Source: Capsicum annuum
Lineage: Eukaryota > Streptophyta > Magnoliopsida > Solanales > Solanaceae
Assembly: GCF_002878395.1 (NCBI RefSeq)
Contig: NW_025856222.1
Coordinates: 328,000-391,999, forward strand
Length of the DNA: 64,000 bases
Direction of reading: 5' to 3'
Under the pieces are notes generated by a model that had not been told where the DNA came from, did not search any database, and saw only the letters and a program-made list of their open reading frames with translations. Of this stretch, positions 1 to 10,588 are shown one piece after another (the stretch's first letter is position 1; each line of letters starts with the position of its first letter). The position numbers and the translations under genes are program-made.

Positions 1-832
1 AGGCACTATTTTTTGATTTGAGTTCGGCATTGATAGGCTATTTATTATGGTTATGGAACCAATTCGAGTTCTATGATTATGGTATGGAAAGATCCATAGT
101 TACGGTATCGAGGTTAAGATATGTTGTAAGTATAGTGGCGTTACTTCTTATTGATTGTATCCACCGGACTTATGGGGGATCGCATTAGATTATTTTACTT
201 TCATTTATGTGTTCTGGATTTATGTGGGCCCAATTATGCAGTAGATAGTTATATTCTCTTGATGTTATTTGTTCAGTTATTTTCTAGGTTTTCCCTTCTT
301 CCCTAGTTTAGCTTACTATCTCGCATTTTATTGTATTTATATTATTATTTAGGTCAGTTGGCCGATGATGCCTACTGAGTACCTATTGCTTTGGTACTCT
401 TGCTACACATTTGTACCCTTTTTGAGTACAGATCTAAGTACTATCTATCATATTAATGTTGTGTTAGTGATGGTCTAAGTTCAGAGATATGGTTAGCTCC
501 TGGAGCTGGAGTTAACCTTCTCTCCTGTTTCGATGGTCTCTCTATTTTGAGACTATTATATTCTTGACATTGAAAGTACTCTTATTCTTTTGCTTGATGC
601 ACTTGTACTGACCTTACTAAGACATGGGATATTGTTACTCTTTTCCTATTACTCTTTGATCATGCTATTGTCTTTATGCTTTATGGCTTGTAATCTAAGT
701 ACTTGCGTATTTCTGACATTTATGATATTTTCTACCAATTCTCCATTACTTTTTATTTTTGGCTACGGTTTGGCTTACCTACCGATGGGTCAAGATTGCT
801 ACTATTATGACTTGAGAAATTGGGTCGTGACA
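1..832 (+). repeat. TE-1 5' LTR, 3' portion
   Basis: This is non-coding sequence ending in GGGTCGTGACA, followed after three bases by an initiator-Met primer site. The tract near 366-450, with repeated TACT and GTACC words around a CACATTTGTACCC block, resembles the R/U5 region of Del/Tekay-type plant LTRs. The LTR start lies outside the window, so length and partner identity cannot be measured. An open frame at 590-928 crosses the LTR end and primer site and is not a gene. Confidence 0.75.
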
Positions 833-835
833 AAT

Positions 836-847
836 TGGTATCAAAGC
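836..847 (+). promoter_or_regulatory. TE-1 primer binding site (initiator tRNA-Met)
   Basis: TGGTATCAAAGC lies three bases after the LTR end. It matches the usual plant site TGGTATCAGAGC with one G-to-A change. This is where the tRNA would prime minus-strand synthesis, and it fixes the plus orientation of TE-1. Confidence 0.85.
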
Positions 848-1045
848 CTACGTTCACCAGTATTGTTGGCACAAGAGCAAGTGTCTAGAAGAGTCATGTG
901 GATCAAAATAGTGACATTCATTTCTTAACTTTGGGAGGATATAGGACATCATAAAAGATCTTCACTTCTTTCACTTATTTCACGTCAAGAGCCTATTTTG
1001 GTTTCTAAGATTCATTTGGTTTCACTCTTTCATAAATGGATAGGA

Positions 1046-2340
1046 CATGAGCTACTGTTGTCAGAGATAAAAACTTTGAGTCCACGACTAGGGATCTTAT
1101 TAGAGGACGTGGATGACCAAAAGGTTAGAGGCAGGTGAGAGATGTAGCCTCAGTTAGAGATCCAAATAGAAGCCTTTATCAGACTCTATTCCTGCTCTTA
1201 CATTAGAGATTCCTCCACTCTAGCCAGCGGTGGGCCGAGGATAGCCCAGGCTTTACCAGGGTTTATTTCCTTGTCACTACTCAAAGATGCTCTAGTTCAG
1301 CTATTGGGTTTAGTTGGTGGTGCACTATCTAATGATGCATAGTCTACAAATAAGAGTGGTACAAAAGTAAGGGAGAAACCTATAGTTGTGGCCTCTAGAG
1401 TTGATATCCCGCCAACGTCAGTAGCTGCTTAGCTGGTAGCCACCCAACCTGCTATGTCTGTTTAGGAGCAAAACCTATTGGGTAGATTCTTGAGATTGAC
1501 TCTGCCTAGGTTTTCTAAGGCATCGGGCGAGGATGCATTTACGCTCTTGACTGCTTGTGAGGATAGGATCTATAATTAGGTCCTAGTTGGGACTCGTGGG
1601 GTTGACTACACTACCTTTTAGATGGACTGGCAGCTCGACATTAGTGGATAAGTTATCTTGATTCTAGGATAGTTGGATCCCCCTATTATGACGGACTCAG
1701 TTCTCTAAGGTCATTTTAAGAATTATATTCCTTATAGACTTAGTTCTCTATATTAGAGCAGGGTTTTATGACCATCTTGGAGTATGAGGCCTAATTTTAT
1801 GAGTTGTCAAAGTATGCTACATCTATCTTGTCGATCAAGTATGAATAAATTTCAAGATTGAGACTTCCTCTTTGCATGGCTACACAGAGTTTATTCATCA
1901 CTAGTAGATCTTCTTTTGAGGTTTCTTATCATGCTTAGATCATCGAGAAGATGTATCACAAAGCCCAAGGGGCAGCGATAAGATACCACATTATCAGAGT
2001 AGTTTTAGTGGGATTCGAAGTGGTACACAATTTTAAGGCAGAGGTTCTCAGGTTAGGTACCTCCACACCGGTCTTATCAGTATCAAGGTCATTCTAGTTG
2101 GCCCGTTCATGCTATACTTTTGCTTACTAATGAAGGTTATCCCAACTATAGTAATCATACTGGCCAGAGTTATGGTAAGCCTTTGAGAGATACATTTTCT
2201 AGGTTTCACAGCCGAGGTGGCGATTTTGGGTTAGCCAAACCTTATAGATATAGTGCTTCTCCAGGGGCATGTTAGGAGTATGGGGCTTAGACTATTTCTC
2301 TAAAGAGTGTCCCTAACGTGGGGGTAGTTGTACCTACAGA
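1046..2340 (+). pseudogene. gag: TE-1 gag remnant
   Basis: Gag forms the particle that packages element RNA. The clearest part is at 1481-1640, which reads as a Tekay-type gag core (LPRFSKASGEDAF, then TACEDR, then GVDYTTF). Two TAG stops fall there, both where related gags have Gln or Leu. Around 2268-2325 a broken zinc knuckle can be read only by changing frame (Y-x-C-G-A then K-E-C-P-like words). The start is unclear; the ATG near 1048 is only a candidate. No full-length frame remains. Confidence 0.65.
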
Positions 2341-2479
2341 GCAGAGTATTCCATCAATTAGGGCAGTGCCTCCTCTAGCTTGAGGCGGTATGAAAGGTGT
2401 CGGAGTGGTCCCCAATTTTCTATAGGGTGCTCGTGCAATTAGGACAAGTGGTAGGTTAGTCACCTAACTAGGTGGTGGG

Positions 2480-2880
2480 CGAGATCATTTATATGTTATA
2501 GCTAGTATACCAAAAGTAGAGTCTTTTTATGTTGTTATTACAAGTACATCTCAATGTACCATCAATTGGGTTTTGTATTCTTTCATACGAGATTAATTTA
2601 TTCATATATCTTCTTATTATACACCATAGTTAAAGTTATCTTGGGATTTTTTATTTGTTCCATTATGTGTGTCTACTCTAGTGGGTTGTTATTTAGTAGT
2701 TGATCGACTTTATAGATTATTTGTTATGAATTTTTGAGTGTTTGATACTCAGGCTGATGTTATTGTATTAGATATTGTGGACTTTATTATGATGTTGAGC
2801 ATGAACAAGTTATCTCCCTATCATAAGTCTTAGATTATTTCGTCTAGACCATTACCTTAGCCATGCTCGAATATCCACGG
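2480..2880 (+). pseudogene. TE-1 aspartic protease remnant
   Basis: The translation contains FVPLCVSTLVG, VVDRLYR and DIVDFIMMLSMNKLSPYH, which follow the order of the retropepsin tail of Ty3/gypsy pol (the family has VDFDVILGMDWL). The catalytic D-S/T-G motif cannot be read, and several TAG/TGA stops interrupt. It would have cut the Gag-Pol polyprotein. It sits between gag and RT as expected. Confidence 0.6.
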
Positions 2881-2989
2881 TATTATGGTTGAGATCCATT
2901 AGCTACCCACTGATGGAGATTATTTCTTATGTTTGGACTAGGAGACTTATATCGATGGGTTATGAGTCTTATCTTACTTATATTCATGA

Positions 2990-3850
2990 TGTTAGAGTAG
3001 AGAGTTCTTTAATTGATTTTGTCCCTATAGTTCATGAGTCTTTGATGTATTTCCTACCAATTTACCTAGCCTTTTTATTGAGTTTGATATTGAGTTTATT
3101 ATTGATATTGATTTGGCCATCCAACCTATTTCTATGGAACCTTATCATATGGTTTTTGTCGAGCTTAAGAAGTTGAATCTCATGTTCAAGATTTTTTAGG
3201 TAAGGGTTTTATTAGGACGAATGTGTTACCTTGGGGTTCTCCTGTCTTGTTCGTGAAGAAAAAAGATGGTTTCTTGCATATGTGTATTGATTACAAGTAG
3301 CTGAATAAGGTAACAGTGAAGAATAAGGATCCTACACCTTGTATTGATGATTTGTTTTACCAGTTTCAAGAAAAAGCAGTGCTATCTAAGATTGACTTGA
3401 GATCTGTTTACCATTAGTTGAGGATTTGGGATGAGGACATCCCAAAGACAGCCTCCAGGACTCGATATGGCCATTATGAGTTCTTGGTGATATTTTTTGG
3501 GTTGACCAATGCCCCAACTGTGTTTATGGATTTGATTAACTACGTGTTCAGGTCGTATTTGGACTCCTTCATAATTTTGTTCATCGATAAAATTCTTTTG
3601 CATTTGAGCAGTTGGAAGAAGCATATATAACATTTTAGAATTGTGATCCAGACTTTGAGAGATTATAGAGTTTTTCCCAAATTCTCAAAATGTGGGTTCT
3701 GGGTTGAATTAGTTATATTCCTAGGACATGTTGTGTCTAAGGATAGGATTATGGTGGATCCGGCAGAGATTGAGGCTATTAAAGATTGGAATAGAATTAC
3801 ATCTCTGTTTGAGGTTCTTAGCTTAATGGTTTGGTAGGTTACTACAGGCA
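2990..3850 (+). pseudogene. TE-1 reverse transcriptase remnant
   Basis: RT words in order are FVKKKDG, MCIDYK-stop-[33 protein letters not shown] and FIDK (the family has FIDD at the catalytic site), then FLGHVVS near 3720. One catalytic Asp is lost. Two stops, at 3298-3300 and 3415-3417, fall where the family has CAG (Gln) codons, so each looks like a single C-to-T change. Short open frames at 3418-3630 and 3643-3837 are parts of this domain. Confidence 0.85.
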
Positions 3851-4105
3851 GTTCATCAAGGGTTTTTCTATTATGGCAGTGTCGTTGACTAGATTGACCT
3901 GAAAGGAAGTTCCTTTTTAGTTGTCTATTGAGTATGAGTTGAGCTTTTGGAGGCTCAATAATTTTCTCACATTAGCTACTATATTGGTTCTTCCTATTGA
4001 AGGTAAGGGATTGATCATGTATTATGATTCATTTGGTGTTAGTTTGAATTATGTTTTGATGCAACAGACTAAGTTATTGCTTATGTGCCCAGGTACTTGA
4101 AGATG
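3850..4105 (+). pseudogene. TE-1 RNase H, N-terminal part, truncated
   Basis: The translation gives FSSMAVSLTRL-like words at the RT end, then MYYDSFGVSLNYVLMQQ and VIAYVPRYLKMH, matching the start of Ty3/gypsy RNase H (family wording YCDASGVGLGCVLMQ and [12 protein letters not shown]). The domain then stops abruptly near 4105. The next bases align to an interior position of the TE-2 LTR, so the end is a rearrangement junction, not a natural terminus. Confidence 0.8.
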
Positions 4106-4278
4106 CACTAGGGATTGTGTCCGGAGGGTTATTCCACTGGAATAGGTGTTGGACCGCGAGGGCCATTCCCCCAGGAAAAAGAGACCAAAGGCCCCTCAAC
4201 CCCAATCAGCCAAAACACGATTTTTAACATACCAAGGGGTATTATTTGCTCATTACCTCAAAATTTCTAACTAGAAAC
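4106..4278 (+). repeat. TE-2 left LTR, fragment a (5'-truncated)
   Basis: This aligns by eye with 19335-19520 of the right LTR. Shared words include CGCGAGGGCCATTCCC, AAAACACGATTTTTAACAT and GGGCATTATTTG-like sequence. It begins about 411 bases into the LTR, directly after RNase H of TE-1. The fragment ends where TE-3 inserted and resumes at 13471. Confidence 0.88.
4274..4278. repeat. TE-3 target-site duplication, left copy (GAAAC)
   Basis: GAAAC just before the TE-3 LTR is repeated exactly at 13466-13470, just after it. A five-base duplication is the normal footprint of Ty3/gypsy integration. Confidence 0.92.
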
Positions 4279-6978
4279 TATAACGACCCAAAATCACCTC
4301 CCGAGACCTCACACGGTACTTAGGGATAAAGGTAGCCCCAAGCTAACCCTTTGAGCCTATCACTTCTAATAATAACTCATTCAAGAAGGAATGTACAAAA
4401 CACTAACACTGTAATATCAAATGAAAGGAAATACGAAGATAAAACTCGGACCAAACAACCACAATACTGGAAATCTCAACACAACCACAATCTGATAACT
4501 AGTCTGACAAAGCCTCTACTACTCTATGAACTCAAGAGCTGTTGGGACAGGTCCCCAACTGACTCAAACTTAACTGAAAATAATAATGTAAATACTTGAA
4601 TACTGAAATGTTTGAAGATAGGCCCTCGAACCATGAGGACTCACCACTGGAGAAATGTAGACAAAGGTACTTGGGAATCACTGACGAGGCTGGGACTTAG
4701 CACCTGAACCTACATTATAAGACAATGTAGCACATAGATGTATATGTGGATTAGCACTTGCGAATGTACTGAGTACATGGGGTGTATGCATTTGCATAAA
4801 AAAAATATCAATACTCTTTAATCAAATCATGCATGCAAATAGGAATGACTTACATAGCTTGAATAAGTCTAAAATGTAAAGCTCAAAAAATCATGTAGAA
4901 TGAAGTATGTAACACAAATATCGTGAGTCATTATACTTTAGCTTTAAAATCTGTACTCTTCTCATATTCTCATCACTCATAGGCTAAAGGAAACTTTAAA
5001 CAATACATTAAACTCATGCATATATCTCATGGGGAGTAAAACTTCTTTAATGCTCAGAAACTTATAACTCTTTAGAAATCAAACACTTGGAACTCAGAAT
5101 CATATCACTTTGGTTTGAAAACTGGAGATCAACTCGTATTATTAGAGAAAACTACTTTGTTCTTTGGAAAATACTCAAAGCAATTCATTTATTTTAGAAA
5201 ATATCTCAATCCAAAGCTTTTAGGGAAAATATTTTATCTCAATGGAAAATACTTTAGTTTAGGGAGGTTCTCTTAACCGACATAAACCATGCTAGCTATA
5301 TGGATTCCAACGTCTTGTCCTCCTAAGGAAGAAACCTCACGTTGGGGAGAGGCGTCATACTATTGCCAAGGAGTATAACCTCAACTCAGTGATTACGTAT
5401 CTTGGCCTCAGGCCCAATCATCTCGTCCTTAGGCCCAAAATCTCAAACCTACGGTGGCACATAGTTATGGAGTAAGAAACTATAGTAACTTTCCCAACTG
5501 GGTGCTAAATACTACTCTTTTTAGTTTACCTCGCTCATCTCATGGTAATCCACTTTCAAAATAATCTCATGGTTCAAAAGAACCCAACAATCAAATCTGT
5601 AATCTCATGTGGTAGAGTGGATTTCAAAACTCTATGACCATTAGGTCAAAACATTTCTCAAAAATCTCAGAATACTCAAATCATGGGTGCTTATAGCACA
5701 ATAGTTCATAAAATTGCAAGTCTCAAGTAGGGCTTAATGACCCATAATTCAATCTCAAGTTAAAACTCACCATAATGTATAATAGGCAGCATATAGATTC
5801 ATAATTCATGTAGAAATCTGGAAGTTACAGCAATTTGTCTCAAATTATCAACATACTCATATACTTCAATTTCTAGGACATTAAAACTCTTAAATTCTCA
5901 AGGAGTAAAATATAGGGTATAAACCCAGTTTCAATTTCTTAAGAAAACATGCAAAAATCATGCTATTTAACTTTCAATTTATGGGAAACATAGAGATATT
6001 GCAATCAATAACAATGGGTGAAAAACTCTAATTAAATATCATGTAAACTCTCATGTGAAAGGATTACCCTTTTTCAAAACCCCACATACCTTAGATTATG
6101 AAATAGGATGAACAAGCTTGCTTCAAACTCTTCTTGTTACTTTTGAGAGAGGGTTCTTGCAGCACTTGAACTTGGGGAACTTAAATCTCAACTCAATTTG
6201 TAGAATCTATGGTGAGTTCTTGGATTTCTTGGAGAAGGGTTTTAGTTTTTATCTTGAGGGAGAAACCCTAGCTCTCTTGTGTTTTGGATGATGAATGAAG
6301 CCATTTGCTTCGCTTGGACTATATTGGTTGATAAAGGAGTGGAAAAGACTGAAAACCCTTTTTAAAAATGAGTTAAAAATACTGAACGGGGGCTGAATAG
6401 TCGGAGAGACGGTCCGTTGCTAGCCTGATGGTCTGTCGGATCATCTGTCGTATACCGGTCAGAAAAAGAGCACACTACCTCGATGTGACGGTCAAAGAGA
6501 GGTTCCGTCGCAGTCTTGATAGTCCGTCGGATCATCCATCGCATGTTGTCCAGGATGAGACCACACTGCCTCAGTAGCGACGGTCTCAGTGACGGTCCAT
6601 CGCAGCCTTGACGGTCTATCATCCTGGACGTCGCATTTGGGCCAGAAAAGGAAGTTACTACCTTGGTTGCAATGGTCTAAGCGACGATCCATCATAGATG
6701 TGATGGTCCGTCGGATCATCCGTCGCACCTAGATGGTTCCTACAACTCTCAGTAAAATGGCCATAAATTCTCACTCCGATGCCTGATTTAGATGAAATTA
6801 GTATCATTGGAAAGATAATTCAATTCTCTACACTATAGGAAGTCCTTTTCAGGAAAAATTTAACAAGATTAAACACTAACCACTTGGGAGGTCTCTTCTC
6901 AATCTTTTAGGGACGGAATTACACTTCACTTGACACGCTCAAGGCTCAAACTACAAGGGAACTTTGCGGGATCTTACA
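4279..6978 (-). repeat. TE-3 3' LTR (left copy)
   Basis: It matches 10801-13465 along its whole length: for example the start (TAACGACCC against TAACGGCCC), AACTCATTCAAGAAGGA, and the end (GATCTTACA against GGTCTTATA). The terminal TG/CA is eroded to TA at the left edge. It contains short open frames on both strands that match no domain. A block of GC-rich palindromes lies at 6390-6735. The rest is unstructured AT-rich LTR. Confidence 0.93.
6390..6735 (-). repeat. Palindrome-rich subrepeat block in TE-3 LTR (GACGGTCCGTC family)
   Basis: Repeated short units built on GACGGTCCGTC, TCCGTCGGATCATC and GTCGCAG-like words recur about every 40-60 bases, many self-complementary. The same block recurs in the other LTR at 12890-13215. 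On the minus strand it lies about 240-590 bases into the LTR, in the likely U3 part. It is much richer in CG than the surroundings. Open frames of 78-86 codons here are by-products of the repeats. Confidence 0.8.
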
Positions 6979-7016
6979 ATATCTCCCCCTTGGAAACATT
7001 CATCCTCGAATGTCGC
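6979..7016 (-). promoter_or_regulatory. TE-3 polypurine tract and pre-PPT motif
   Basis: Read on the minus strand, this is a CATTCGAGGATGAATG motif followed by TTTCCAAGGGGGAGAT and then the LTR. The purine run is the primer for plus-strand synthesis. The 16-base inverted-repeat-like motif before it recurs at the same place in TE-2, -4, -6, -7 and -8. Confidence 0.88.
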
Positions 7017-7169
7017 TAGTTATACTTGGAACACAGGAAAATAGAGTACACATATCTAAAGCAATTTGCTAAAAAGCTCAAAATCTGTCTAAACTCTTGA
7101 ATACCTCAAAAATTGCAAGAAATCATGCAAGAATAAATATATAGCTGAACTTTAGATTAGAAGGGCTGA

Positions 7170-8310
7170 ATTAAGAAAGAATAATACCTTCGGATTGATC
7201 TGAACTTGCGGAAAAGAGGTGTGGGCACTTGGCTCGCATGTCTGCTTCGGCCTCCTAAGTAGAGCCCTCAATTGACTAGTTCTGCCATAACATTTTGACC
7301 AAGGGAACCTCTTTGTTCCTCAGTCTACGGATCTGAAAATCTAGGATCTCAATTAGAATCTCATTAAATGAAAGACTATTCTGAATATCAGCACTCTCTG
7401 AGGGATCTACTACATCAGAATCACCAATATGCTTCTTAAACATGGAGACATGAAAAATAGGATGAATGGTTAACAACTCCGTAGGCAACTCAACCTCATA
7501 GGCTACTTTCCCAACACGGCTCAAAACTCTATACGGGCCAACATAACGGGGATAAAGCTTTCCCTTTTTACCAAACCTCTTCAACCTTTTTATAGGTAAA
7601 ATCTTCAAGTACACTAAATCACCAACTTCAAATTCAAGATCTCTTCTCCTCTCATCTGCATATGACTTTTGACGACTCTAAGATGTCTTTAACCTATCTC
7701 TAATCAACTTGACTTTCTCCATAGCTTCAAACACTGCATCAGGCCCAATCACGGCAGCTTCACCCACTTCAAACCAACCTATGGATGATCTATATCTTCA
7801 GTCATACAAGGCCTCAAATGGTTCCATCCCAATTCTATTATGGTAACTATTGTTATAGGCGAACTCTATTAATGGAAAATGCTCATCCTAACTTTCTGTG
7901 AAATCAAGAGCACACGCCCTCAACATATCTTTTAGGGTTTGAGTGGTCCTCTCCGCTTGTCCATCTGTCTACGGATGAAAAGAACTCAAAAGAACTTGGG
8001 TACCAAGATCTTGCTAAAACTCTCTCCAAAACTGAGAAGTAAATTGAGTACCCCTATCCGAAATGATAGATGAGGGAACTCTGTGCAGCCTGACTAACTC
8101 CTAAATATACAATCTAGTATAATCCTCAGTTGTATAAGATGTAGCATGGACAAGAAGTGCGCGGACTTAGTCAGCCTATTAACAACAACCCAAATAGAAT
8201 TATGATGATGACGCGAAAGGGTAACCCGATCACAAAGTCCATATTCACTACCTCTACTTCTAAGTAGGTATACCAAACTCTTGCATCACACCACTAGGTC
8301 TTTGGTGCTC
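7170..8310 (-). pseudogene. TE-3 integrase core and C-terminal domain remnant
   Basis: On the minus strand, the core start near 8276-8180 reads SIWVVVNRLTKSAHFL (the family has VDRLTKSAHF; the first catalytic Asp is Asn). FHPQTDGQ with an ERT near 7950 marks the region of the catalytic Glu, followed by FAYNNSYH near 7860. A 112-codon open part (7276-7614) holds the GPY/F module (YVGPYRVLSRVGKVAYEVEL) and PIFHVSMFKKHI, then the tail motif KEVPLVKMLW and ATWEAEADM-like wording typical of chromoviruses. Frameshifts and stops separate the parts. It would have inserted element DNA into chromatin. Confidence 0.85.
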
Positions 8311-8319
8311 TACCTTAAC

Positions 8320-8640
8320 CTATTGGTATATTGCACACTTTTTTACAAACTCATCTATATCCTTCTTCATGCCATTCCACCAATAGATTTCTCGTAAGTC
8401 GTGGTACATCTTGGTAGTGCCGGGATGAATACAATACCATGCGCCATGCGCTTTAGCCATAATCCTCTGCCTTAGATCATCAACACACAAAACGCATAAT
8501 ATACCCTGCAGTCTCAACACGCCATCTCCCCCTTGGGAGAAAACCTCTACATTTTGGTCCTTAACTGTCTCCTTCAGTCTGACAAAAATAGGATCTCTAT
8601 CTTGTTGTTTCTTTATTTATGAAACTAAAGAGGATTCAGA
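8320..8640 (-). pseudogene. TE-3 integrase zinc-binding (HHCC) domain
   Basis: An open stretch reads LRQRIMAKAHGAWYCIHPG, then KMYHDLREIYWWNGMKKDI and KKCAIYQ. The two His and first Cys of the HHCC site are present; the second Cys is Tyr. Upstream on the minus strand comes the RNase H-integrase linker (RDPIFVRLKETVKDQNVEVF). The region is otherwise close to the family consensus. Confidence 0.85.
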
Positions 8641-9000
8641 ACTACTTTGCACCAAGGTACTCCCCTCAGCTAAATCAAGCAACCTAACACCCAATCTATC
8701 TTTGAGTTGCTCTTTTAACTCATTAAGCCAGAAGGTGGCATATGGTATAGAGGAATAGAAATGGATCAAATGTCAGGAAGAAGGTCAATCCCAAACTCTC
8801 TCTCTCTCTCTCTATCGGGAGGTACCCCTGGGAGATCTTCCAAAAAAACATCTAGAAACTCATTAACAATATCGACTGACTGAATAGTTAAAGCCTCAAA
8901 CTTAGTGTCTTTGACTATAACTAGGTAATAGATACAACCCTTGGATATTATCTTTTAGAATTTGAGATAAGAGATAAATGACTCTTGGGAGATACCAAAC
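8641..9000 (-). pseudogene. TE-3 RT N-terminus fused by deletion to the RNase H-integrase linker
   Basis: Read downwards from about 8960, the frame gives words of the RT N-terminal region (EFLDVFL, PGVPPDRE), a stretched Arg-Glu run from (AG)9, then NELKEQLKD. The next residues are RLGVRLLD, which belong to the linker after RNase H. The join is at about 8697-8700 and stays in frame with the downstream zinc-binding domain. Comparison with TE-4 and TE-8 implies that well over 1 kb, holding the RT palm, thumb and RNase H, is gone. A small frameshift lies upstream, near 8740-8780. Confidence 0.8.
8796..8813. repeat. (CT)9 microsatellite inside the TE-3 RT remnant
   Basis: Eighteen bases of pure CT. 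On the coding minus strand it reads as three Arg-Glu pairs in place of the family's DREIDFGID, then returns to FGID in frame. The repeat probably grew after insertion from a short AGAGAG seed. Confidence 0.9.
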
Positions 9001-9034
9001 TCCCTAACTACTCAAAAACTGGCTCATCAAGGAA

Positions 9035-9400
9035 CTAAAACTTGACCACATAGGTACGACAGTCTATAGATGCATAATAAGAATAAAGCCAATCCATACC
9101 AAGAATAAGGTTAAAATCTACCATATCTAACTCTATCAAATCAGCAAGTATGACTCTATGAAGAACAGTATCAGGACAATCTCTATACACTTGTTTAGCA
9201 AAAACCGACTCCCCTACTGGTGTGGAGACTAGGAAAGGCTCAGGAATCTTTTTGGGACTCATTTTGAAATTCACAGCCACAAGTGGGGTCACATAGGAGA
9301 GACTTGACCCACGGTCCAACAACACATAAACATCAAAACAAAAGACGCAGAGCAAACCAGTAACAACATCGGGAGAGTCCTCCTACTTTTGATGGGATGG
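9035..9400 (-). pseudogene. TE-3 aspartic protease, nearly intact
   Basis: A 106-codon open stretch holds VLLDRGSSLSYVTPLVA (the family active site is D-S/P-G-A/S; here D-R-G-S), then FLVSTPVGESV, KQVYRDC, LIELDMVDFNLILGMDWL and YYASIDCR. The order and spacing match the Ty3/gypsy retropepsin. The catalytic Asp is kept but the next residue is Arg. An earlier stop or frame change separates it from gag. This is one of the best preserved protease remnants in the window. Confidence 0.85.
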
Positions 9401-9541
9401 TAAGGCATAGAATCTGTTCTGGTGTTGACCGCCAGCAGTGCTAGATGAAGTTCCCTGAATAGGGGTGGGACAAGAGACAGGAGCTGGTGTACTAGTAGTC
9501 TATGCCTGAGGTCGGGCATCTCTGGTCCCCCACCTAACATA

Positions 9542-9586
9542 TGGATAATTTCTAAGTCTGTGGCCCTACTTACCACAACCAAAAAA
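9542..9586 (-). pseudogene. TE-3 gag zinc knuckle (CCHC), damaged
   Basis: The minus strand reads F-F-G-C-G-K-stop-G-H-R-L-R-N-Y-P against the family pattern C-x2-C-x4-H-x4-C. The second Cys and the His are kept, the first is Phe and the last is Tyr, and a TAG stop lies inside. The knuckle would bind element RNA during packaging. Confidence 0.8.
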
Positions 9587-9589
9587 ATC

Positions 9590-10588
9590 CCTTGAATCTA
9601 CGAAACACTCATCGGGATGATCCCTACCATACTTAGCACAAGGAGGATAACGAGGCCTGTTACTAACACTGTTCTACGGCGTAGACATAAAAGACTTTCT
9701 CCTTTGCTCCCACCTACTTCTAGGTGTGGGAGTACTAGTTGATGAAGGTCCTGGAATAGAGAGACGTCTCTGAAACTAAGGGTGGTTTCCTTCATGGAAC
9801 CTAGGCTGACTATACTCATGTTTCTTAGATCTAGCCTTCTTGTTACCCCTCACTCTATTTCTCTCTCTAATCTTATCTATCTTTATCTGCTATGTATATA
9901 TTATCAATCTAGACAAATCTATATCCCTATGCAGCATCGTAGTCCTACACTTTTTCAACACCTAACCAGAAACACCTATCACGAACTTGCTCATTTTAGC
10001 TTGGGCATCAGAAATCAAATTAGAAGAATACTTGGCCAACTGGTTGAACTTCAAACAGTACTCCTTAACAGTCATAGAGCCTTGCCTCAAGTTCATAAAC
10101 TCCTTAATCTTTGATTCCCTCATCTCAAGTGGAAAAAACTTATCCAAGAATGTAACTTGGAACACCTGCCAAGTCATAGGAGCAGCATCCTCACGTTTAC
10201 CCTTTCTCTCGGATACAACCCAGTTATAAACTATGTCCTTCAACCTGTAAGACACCAACTCAACACCTTCTTCCTTAGAAACATGCATCACCTACATGAT
10301 CTTTCTCACCTTCTCAAGGTACAACTTTGGGTCCTCACCTACCTTGGACCCATAAAACTCTGGCGAATTTATCCATATGAAATTACGAATCCTAGGAGTA
10401 GTTACATCACCTCCCTGCTAATTTGCAATGGCGGCCTATTTATTGGCCTAAACATTAGCGGTGACTGCTTGGGCTAACACCTGAAATGCCACCCGAAACT
10501 CAACATGAGAAACAGTCTCATTCAAAGGATCAACAGGTTGGGGTTGCACATTATTATTTTTGCGAGCATTCGCACTTTGGAGAGGCAT
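9590..10588 (-). pseudogene. gag: TE-3 gag
   Basis: The likely start is the ATG at 10588, reading MPLQSANARKNNN, a typical gag opening in this group; an upstream ATG at 10666 gives no family wording. The core at 9962-10291 is open for 109 codons: ELVSYRLKDIVYNWV, PMTWQVFQVTFLDKFFP, EFMNLRQGSMTVKEY and KFNQLAKYSSNL, which is the retrotransposon gag domain. Stops lie between the start and the core and between the core and the knuckle. The gene lies next to the primer site, as expected. Confidence 0.88.

Larger units (their letters stand above)
1..4105 (+). mobile_element. TE-1: 5' part of a decayed Ty3/gypsy LTR retrotransposon
   Basis: The stretch runs LTR end, primer binding site, gag, protease, reverse transcriptase and the start of RNase H, all on the plus strand, in the order typical of Ty3/gypsy elements. 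It stops inside RNase H near 4105, where sequence matching the inside of the TE-2 LTR begins. Integrase and the 3' LTR are missing here, and the 5' LTR runs off the window start. The gag and protease wording resembles the Del/Tekay chromovirus lineage. Every domain carries stops and frameshifts. TE-9 at the far end of the window could be its other end. Confidence 0.85.

Noticed and set aside
590..928. 112-codon open frame in TE-1
   Set aside because: It crosses the LTR end and primer binding site, where no protein is made in this element class, and shows no domain.
6362..6728. CRISPR-like appearance of the regular GACGGTCCGTC repeats
   Set aside because: Repeats are imperfect, spacing varies, the copy in the other LTR matches the spacers too, and the context is a plant LTR.
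9782..10477. Plus-strand open frames of 80-110 codons over TE-3 gag
   Set aside because: They are antisense to the gag core, which has clear family motifs on the minus strand.
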